Source of the DNA: Pyrodictiaceae archaeon
GTDB lineage: Archaea > Thermoproteota > Thermoprotei_A > Sulfolobales > Pyrodictiaceae
NCBI GenBank assembly: GCA_027036135.1
Contig: JALVSY010000016.1
Coordinates: 124,001-188,000 of the forward strand
Length of the DNA: 64,000 bases
Direction of reading: 5' to 3'
A model generated the notes under the pieces. It saw nothing but the letters and a program-made list of their open reading frames with translations, had not been told where the DNA came from and made no database searches. The translations under genes were made by a program, and so were the position numbers. Positions 59,619 to 64,000 of the stretch are shown here, piece after piece (position 1 is the stretch's first letter; the number at the start of each line of letters is the position of its first letter).

Positions 59619-60251
59619 TTACCAGCGTCTCCGCGGCCTGAACTCGAATGCCTCCGGAGGCTCTGGGAGGTCTTGGTCCGCTCTAAGCTTTCCTTGTTCT
59701 CTTAGGATTTCCCGTGCTAGAACCCAGTATGTGAGTGCTAGGCTTCGTCTACCCTTGTTGTTTACTGGTATGATTAAGTCGAGGTTGTCTATCCTATTAT
59801 CGGTGTCTGCTAGAGCTACAACTGGTATACCCATGCGGGCTGCCTCGTCGACAGCTTGGCTATCTGCTCTGGGGTCGCTCACCAGTATCACATCTGGCTC
59901 AAGGTACCACTCAAGGCTCGGGTTTGTAAAGGTGCCAGGCATTATTCTCCCGAGAACTGTTTTGCAGCCAACATAGGTGCAGAATTTCTGTACTGGTTTC
60001 TGCGCGTACTGCCTAACGGCGACTGCGACTATTTTCTGGGGCTCGAATCTTGCAAGGAATTTCGCGGCTATGCGTAGGCGTTCATCGGTCTTCCTTATAT
60101 CGAGTATGTAGAGGCCATCGGGCCTGACTCGGTATACGAAGCGGCGCATATATGCTGTACAGATGTGTGTACCTATGTGCATACCAGCTGATAGGTACCT
60201 CTCTAGTGGTAATAGGAGCTCAATAGTTTCCCTAGCCTGCTCGCCGCTCAT
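59619..60251 (-). CDS. rps2: Small-subunit ribosomal protein S2
   Basis: [79 protein letters not shown] and [20 protein letters not shown] are archaeal S2. The ORF runs to 60368, but the ATG at 60251 has gaggggaag nine bases upstream and gives a 210-residue protein, the usual length; the 39 residues before it are probably not translated. Confidence 0.95.
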   Translation of the reverse strand: MSGEQARETIELLLPLERYLSAGMHIGTHICTAYMRRFVYRVRPDGLYILDIRKTDERLRIAAKFLARFEPQKIVAVAVRQYAQKPVQKFCTYVGCKTVLGRIMPGTFTNPSLEWYLEPDVILVSDPRADSQAVDEAARMGIPVVALADTDNRIDNLDLIIPVNNKGRRSLALTYWVLAREILREQGKLRADQDLPEPPEAFEFRPRRRW

Positions 60252-60415
60252 AGTACTGCTTCCCCTCTGCGGAGACATGGATACCGGGTCTAAATATGCA
60301 TGATGCTCTACGTCCTCCGCGTCTGCCTCTAGGCCCCTGCTGAGCCCCGAGAGGCTTAGGAAAAACACGGGATACTAGCAATGAACGAAAGAGCATTGAG
60401 GAGAATATTATGCCC

Positions 60416-60616
60416 TTAGAGTATTCGTTTAAACTTCCTTACCTCATATATTGCTGGTACATGCGCTAGGAGGGTTTTCCTGCAACAATACCTCTTGACG
60501 CCGAGATCGTCTAGAACTTTTTCTGGGTCTTCTCCATTCTTTACTCTGCGATAGAACTCTTCCCAATATTGTGCCAAAGGTGCGCCGCAAGTAAAACAGC
60601 GAATAGGGACTATCAT
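60416..60616 (-). CDS. rpoN: RNA polymerase subunit N (Rpb10 homologue)
   Basis: A 66-residue zinc-bundle subunit that anchors subunits [23 protein letters not shown] and [20 protein letters not shown] show the atypical CX2C...CC zinc site. ATG eight bases after rps9 in the same operon. No rpoK gene follows before rps2 in this window. Confidence 0.95.
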   Translation of the reverse strand: MIVPIRCFTCGAPLAQYWEEFYRRVKNGEDPEKVLDDLGVKRYCCRKTLLAHVPAIYEVRKFKRIL

Positions 60617-60623
60617 TTCCTTG

Positions 60624-61085
60624 TCACCTGTAGCTCTTCTGCCATCTCCTTCTAGCGCTCCTACGCATCGGCTTCTCTGGCTCAGTCTGCCTGGGGTCGC
60701 CAGATAGCATCGATCTATCGTATTCCTCGTATATCTTTCTCAGAGCCTCGCTACCAGTGTAGGCGACTAGGCCTCTTGCTATAGCCATCCTCACTGCATC
60801 TGCCTGGCTCATGTAGCCTCCACCGTGGACATTAACCTTTATGTCAACGCTGTTAGCTATATCCTCGCCAGCGAGTAGCAGGGGCTCCATCATCTTCCAG
60901 CGCGCCATCTCAATAGGCCATATCTCTAACGGGATACCATTTATCCATACACGTCCCTTACCGGGCTTTATCACTGCTCTCGCGATGCTCGTCTTCCTCT
61001 TACCTGCAGCCACTACTATCCGTACAGGTTTCTCTGTTTGCAGGTATGCGCCGAGGAGCCTAGGTCTCGCGGCCTCGCTGCTCAT
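60624..61085 (-). CDS. rps9: Small-subunit ribosomal protein S9
   Basis: [33 protein letters not shown] (~22-54) and ending [13 protein letters not shown], the usual C-terminal KSYR tail that reaches the P-site tRNA. 153 residues. Starts four bases inside rpl13. Confidence 0.96.
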   Translation of the reverse strand: MSSEAARPRLLGAYLQTEKPVRIVVAAGKRKTSIARAVIKPGKGRVWINGIPLEIWPIEMARWKMMEPLLLAGEDIANSVDIKVNVHGGGYMSQADAVRMAIARGLVAYTGSEALRKIYEEYDRSMLSGDPRQTEPEKPMRRSARRRWQKSYR

Positions 61086-61564
61086 TGCTTACTAAGCACC
61101 CCCCTCCATCCCAGCTTCTGTGCGAGTTCTCCTACACGTATAAACTTATGTCCCAGCCTGCTGGCATCAGCGAAGCTGAAGCGTGTGAACTCTTTGTTTT
61201 GGAGCTCCTTTGGCACACCTATGTATATTCTTAGTCTTCGCATTGCTTCACGGCCTTTCTGTTTCTCCTTGGGCAGCATACCCGTTATTGCCTTTTTCAC
61301 TATGAATATTGGTGAACGTGGCCTATGTGGTCCCCACTTATAGGGGTTAACATGTACCTTTAGTTCCCACCATATGCGATAGCTGTGGAATACCCTGAGA
61401 GGATCGCCACTTATCACTGCTTTCTCCGCATTAACTATGTATACTCTATAGCCTTCCAGAAGCTTCTTGGCAACGGCTGCCGCCATTCTTCCAAGTATCT
61501 GGTCTGTGGCATCAATGTATAGTACTCTCTCCGGCGGCTTAGGTGCCTCAACCTGCATAGTCAT
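61082..61564 (-). CDS. rpl13: Large-subunit ribosomal protein L13
   Basis: VLYIDATDQILGRMAAAVAKKLLEGYRVYIVNAEKAVISGDPLRV (~14-58) and GPHRPRSPIFIVKKAITGMLPKEKQKGREAMRRLRIYIGVP are archaeal L13. 160 residues. It lies between rpl18e and rps9 in the standard order. Confidence 0.96.
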   Translation of the reverse strand: MTMQVEAPKPPERVLYIDATDQILGRMAAAVAKKLLEGYRVYIVNAEKAVISGDPLRVFHSYRIWWELKVHVNPYKWGPHRPRSPIFIVKKAITGMLPKEKQKGREAMRRLRIYIGVPKELQNKEFTRFSFADASRLGHKFIRVGELAQKLGWRGVLSKQ

Positions 61565-61584
61565 GGGTAAGCACCCCGAGTAAG

Positions 61585-61956
61585 TTATATGATTATCTTT
61601 ACGTTGCTGCCACGCGGGTTCTCTTCTGCTAATTGGAGTATGTGAAGTACGCGGCCTCCAGCGCTAGTTATTTTGCGAACAGCTTCAGCGCTAAATGCTA
61701 TTGCAGCAACAGTTACTGGGTGATCGATGCTACCTGCTCCTAGTACCTTTCCAGGGACTACTACGGTGTCGCCAGCATTTGTGTATCTGTTTATCTTGCT
61801 TACATTAACCTCTACTCGTAGTCTCCTGGGTCTCTCTAGGAGCTCCGCTACGTATCGCCATATTGCTGCCTTGTACTTGTTAGCAGTACTTCTTAGCCGG
61901 CGTATAGTCATTCGCAGCACTATGTTTGTTGGCCCCGTTCTCTTCGTTACCTGCAT
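61585..61956 (-). CDS. rpl18e: Large-subunit ribosomal protein L18e
   Basis: KRTGPTNIVLRMTIRRLRSTANKYKAAIWRYVAELLERPRRLRVEVNVSKINRYTNAGDTVVVPGKVLGAG matches archaeal L18e (L15-like fold). 123 residues. Follows rpoD by 14 bases. Confidence 0.95.
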   Translation of the reverse strand: MQVTKRTGPTNIVLRMTIRRLRSTANKYKAAIWRYVAELLERPRRLRVEVNVSKINRYTNAGDTVVVPGKVLGAGSIDHPVTVAAIAFSAEAVRKITSAGGRVLHILQLAEENPRGSNVKIII

Positions 61957-61970
61957 GTCTCTTCACACCC

Positions 61971-62822
61971 CTAACTTTGTCCCCGGCGTAGCTCCCTTAT
62001 CTGTGCTAGGAGGTTTTCAGCTTTCCTAACAATTGCGCTAATTGCCTCTAGCAAGATGGTCTCGGGTGGCAATGCACCTGTAGACTCAACCTTGAGTATG
62101 AATTCCTTATCATCATAGGTTAGCTTAGCTCCCTTCTCGCATTTCTTTGTAACACACCAGTAAAGGCCGGAGGTGTTTATGTCGTCGAGTATCCTTAGTG
62201 TGCCTTTGCGCATGTTCTTTATCTTCTCTGCTATCTGGGGGTAGCTCATCTCTATGCACTTAACACACTCATTACTCATCTCATCTAGGTCAAATTCCAG
62301 GACTGGAACATACTTGTGTGCAGCAACGCTTACTGGCATCCACTTTGCATGCTCTTTCCCGTAGCCGAGGCGAGCATATGCTTGGAGGCGGAGCCTCTGG
62401 TCTGGGGCCATTAGGACTATTGGCATATTATCGTAGACTGGTTTTACGTCTGGGTCACTAGTCTCTAGGTCTCCGCTATAGACCATTCTTTCTTCCTGTG
62501 GCCCTGTCTCAACCTCTAACCGAAAAGTTACATAGCAATCAAGGTCTCCTAGTTTCGCATTTACGCATTCTTCTGGCCGCTTATACTTCTCTAGAGCCTC
62601 TTTACTGGTAAGAGGTATCATAGCCAATCTATGAGCTATTATCTCGTCATAGAGCACCGTGTTATTATCGAATACCTCTACAAGGTCAATAGCCATAACT
62701 GGTACATCGGTGTAGCTTGCTCGCCTAACGGCGTTTACGAGGGGGAGGGGATAGCCCTTGATACGTATTCTTATTGTGTTTGCGGCCCTCTCTACTATAC
62801 ATATGCTCCTTTGCTCATCCAT
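61971..62822 (-). CDS. rpoD: RNA polymerase subunit D (Rpb3 homologue)
   Basis: Assembly-platform subunit that dimerises with L. IKGYPLPLVNAVRRASYTDVPVMAIDLVEVFDN (alpha-motif) and IIAHRLAMIPL are diagnostic. An inserted cysteine domain ECVKCIEM ... GLYWCVTKKC could hold an iron-sulfur cluster as in some archaeal D subunits. The ORF opens at a TTG at 62867, but the ATG at 62822 with gaggt eight bases upstream fits the family better. TATA-like ttttaag lies about 60-75 bases before the first start. Confidence 0.95.
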   Translation of the reverse strand: MDEQRSICIVERAANTIRIRIKGYPLPLVNAVRRASYTDVPVMAIDLVEVFDNNTVLYDEIIAHRLAMIPLTSKEALEKYKRPEECVNAKLGDLDCYVTFRLEVETGPQEERMVYSGDLETSDPDVKPVYDNMPIVLMAPDQRLRLQAYARLGYGKEHAKWMPVSVAAHKYVPVLEFDLDEMSNECVKCIEMSYPQIAEKIKNMRKGTLRILDDINTSGLYWCVTKKCEKGAKLTYDDKEFILKVESTGALPPETILLEAISAIVRKAENLLAQIRELRRGQS

Positions 62823-62943
62823 ACCACATACCTCGATAACGTAGAGCTGAGGCCCCGTATAGGGCAATAGGTTATGGAAAATACATTGGAGTGATAAACT
62901 GACCCTGGTTTAGAGAATTGAAACTTAAAATGGCTTCATTATG

Positions 62944-63345
62944 TTAGACGCGGCGTCCTCTTCTACCGCCTGGCCTTCTCGTAGTATCGTGCGGCAGCGG
63001 TGTTACATCTTCTATTCTTCCTATTATGAATCCTGCACGTGCAAGCGCCCTTATTGCTGCCTGTGCACCTGGACCCGGCGTCTTTGGGCCGTGACCACCA
63101 GGTGCTCTGACCTTTATGTGAAGAGCGACTATGCCTTTCTCCATTGCCTCTTGCGCGACACGGCTTGCTGCGAGCATAGCGGCGTAGGGGCTTGGCTTCT
63201 CTCTATCGGCTTTTACCACCATGCCTCCGCTGGCGCGTGCAACTGTCTCTGCACCAGTTAGGTCGGTTATGTGGATTATTGTGTTGTTATAGCTCGAGTA
63301 GATGTGCGCAACTCCCCATTTTATCTCACGAGCCGAGAACGCCAT
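62944..63345 (-). CDS. rps11: Small-subunit ribosomal protein S11
   Basis: [49 protein letters not shown] and [58 protein letters not shown] are unmistakable. 133 residues. Part of the S13-S4-S11-rpoD operon. Confidence 0.97.
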   Translation of the reverse strand: MAFSAREIKWGVAHIYSSYNNTIIHITDLTGAETVARASGGMVVKADREKPSPYAAMLAASRVAQEAMEKGIVALHIKVRAPGGHGPKTPGPGAQAAIRALARAGFIIGRIEDVTPLPHDTTRRPGGRRGRRV

Positions 63346-63366
63346 GCAGGCTCACCTCTCATGGAG

Positions 63367-63909
63367 CTAGCCTTGCTCCGGAGCTTGTTGCTCGGAAGTA
63401 GTTGTCTCGGATTCCGTGAGACGCGCTCTTAGTGGACTAGTAGGTGCATAATCTATCAAGTCTTCTTCATGTCTTTTGACAAGGTAGCCTGGGCTACGTA
63501 TCCGTCTCCCAGCTATCGCTATGTGGCCATGTACTATTAGTTGACGGGCCTCGTAGATTGAGCGGGCAAGTCCTTTGCGGTAAACTATTGTTTGTAATCT
63601 TCTCTCGAGGAAGTGCTCAGCTGTTAGGCCTAGGACATCGTCTAGGGTTGCATTCTCGGAGAGGACTCCTAGCTCGTGAAGCTTAGCTAGGAGGAATTTT
63701 GCTTGTTTCTCCCTAGCCTCGGGTGAGAGAGCTAGTAGGCGACGGGCACGGTGCCTAAAGTAGCGTGCAAGAGTCTCTAGTTTCCAGAGCTCCCTCTTGT
63801 TGCGAAGCCCGTACTTGCCTACTAATTCTATCTCTTTTACTAGGCGCTCCTTTATCCATGGATGCTTGGGGCCAACCCACGTCTTTCGAGGCTTCTTGGG
63901 ATCACCCAC
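63367..63909 (-). CDS. rps4: Small-subunit ribosomal protein S4
   Basis: LVGKYGLRNKRELWKLETLARYFRHRARRLL (~29-59) and the S4 RNA-binding block RRLQTIVYRKGLARSIYEARQLIVHGHIAIAGRRIRSPGYLVKRHEEDLIDYA (~103-155). 180 residues. GTG start 19 bases after the rps13 stop. Archaeal S4 corresponds to eukaryal S9. Confidence 0.96.
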   Translation of the reverse strand: MGDPKKPRKTWVGPKHPWIKERLVKEIELVGKYGLRNKRELWKLETLARYFRHRARRLLALSPEAREKQAKFLLAKLHELGVLSENATLDDVLGLTAEHFLERRLQTIVYRKGLARSIYEARQLIVHGHIAIAGRRIRSPGYLVKRHEEDLIDYAPTSPLRARLTESETTTSEQQAPEQG

Positions 63910-63928
63910 AGCTTATCACCTACTCCTC

Positions 63929-64000
63929 TTATCTCCTTCTCTTCACTCCTATCGTCATACCCAGGCGGCCGGTTGTGGCTGTTCTCTGGCCACGTACCTT
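63929..64000 (-). CDS. rps13: Small-subunit ribosomal protein S13, 3' end only
   Basis: The last 23 codons are visible before the window edge: KVRGQRTATTGRLGMTIGVK followed by RRR and TAA. The block RGQRT-TTGR is the conserved C-terminal tail of archaeal S13, which contacts tRNA and the subunit bridge. Not in the ORF track because it is truncated. Confidence 0.9.
   Translation of the reverse strand, partial: KVRGQRTATTGRLGMTIGVKRRR

Noticed and set aside
1-64000. CRISPR arrays, insertion sequences, integrated elements
   Set aside because: No regularly spaced direct repeats, transposase-like ORFs, or tRNA-associated attachment duplications were found on reading through the window.

Overview
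The window is gene-dense archaeal chromosome, almost certainly from a hyperthermophilic crenarchaeon of the Desulfurococcales (Pyrodictium/Hyperthermus-like; this is inference from gene content and order, not a database match). Supporting points seen directly: archaeal/eukaryal-type ribosomal proteins (L7Ae, L15e, L18e, L24e, L37Ae, L40e, S28e), RNA polymerase subunits D and N, exosome Rrp4/Rrp41/Rrp42, SBDS, proteasome alpha, prefoldin beta, RNase P proteins Pop5/Rpp30, two HerA-type ATPases and a NurA nuclease, isoprenoid genes with isopentenyl phosphate kinase, many TTG/GTG starts, A/T-rich TATA-like boxes close to start codons, and candidate C/D box sRNAs. No CRISPR, insertion sequence, tRNA or rRNA was found.

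Layout. 1-18 kb: a patchwork of short units (CoaBC 3' end, metallo-beta-lactamase protein, radical SAM protein, HerA with a SWIM finger, an inactive-looking nitrilase, an orphan solute-binding protein, a CDF-like transporter, a KaiC-like ATPase, a HhH-GPD glycosylase, an RlmI-like methyltransferase, and a convergent HerA/NurA pair). 18-26 kb: the archaeal information-processing superoperon read on the minus strand (psmA, SBDS, rrp4, rrp41, rrp42, rpl37ae, then Brix, pcc1, prefoldin beta, DUF3194, DHH phosphoesterase). 26-30 kb: a 411-base non-coding stretch with two candidate C/D sRNAs, a winged-helix protein, ThiI, an orphan gene and an E1-like protein. 30-44 kb: a riboflavin region (ArfB-like creatininase, amidohydrolase, RibH; then RibC, RibB, ArfC) that brackets a 12-gene group-4 [NiFe] hydrogenase/complex I-like operon (NuoA-H-J-K-L-N-M-B-C-D-I plus maturation protease). 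44-52 kb: RNase P Pop5 and Rpp30, an RNA-binding protein, L15e, a YchF-type GTPase, Ndk, L24e, S28e, L7Ae, broken up by plus-strand metabolic genes. 52-60 kb: GltX, DUF2118, GGPP synthase, IPP isomerase, IPK, a GHMP-like protein and MEMO. 59.6-64 kb: the S2/RpoN/S9/L13/L18e/RpoD/S11/S4/S13 ribosomal operon, running off the right edge.

Most notable points. (1) An amidohydrolase overlaps ribH and faces an ArfB-like gene, which makes it a candidate for the pyrimidine deaminase of archaeal riboflavin synthesis, a step I understand to lack an assigned archaeal enzyme. (2) The hydrogenase carries all four NiFe cysteines and a cleavable C-terminal peptide, yet has the membrane gene set of complex I, including a NuoA-like subunit. 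(3) Pop5 has an N-terminal membrane helix plus coiled coil. (4) A candidate C/D sRNA has a guide matching the peptidyl-transferase region of 23S rRNA. (5) A nitrilase-fold protein has lost two of its three catalytic residues. (6) A GHMP protein in the mevalonate-kinase position has lost its glycine-rich ATP loop.
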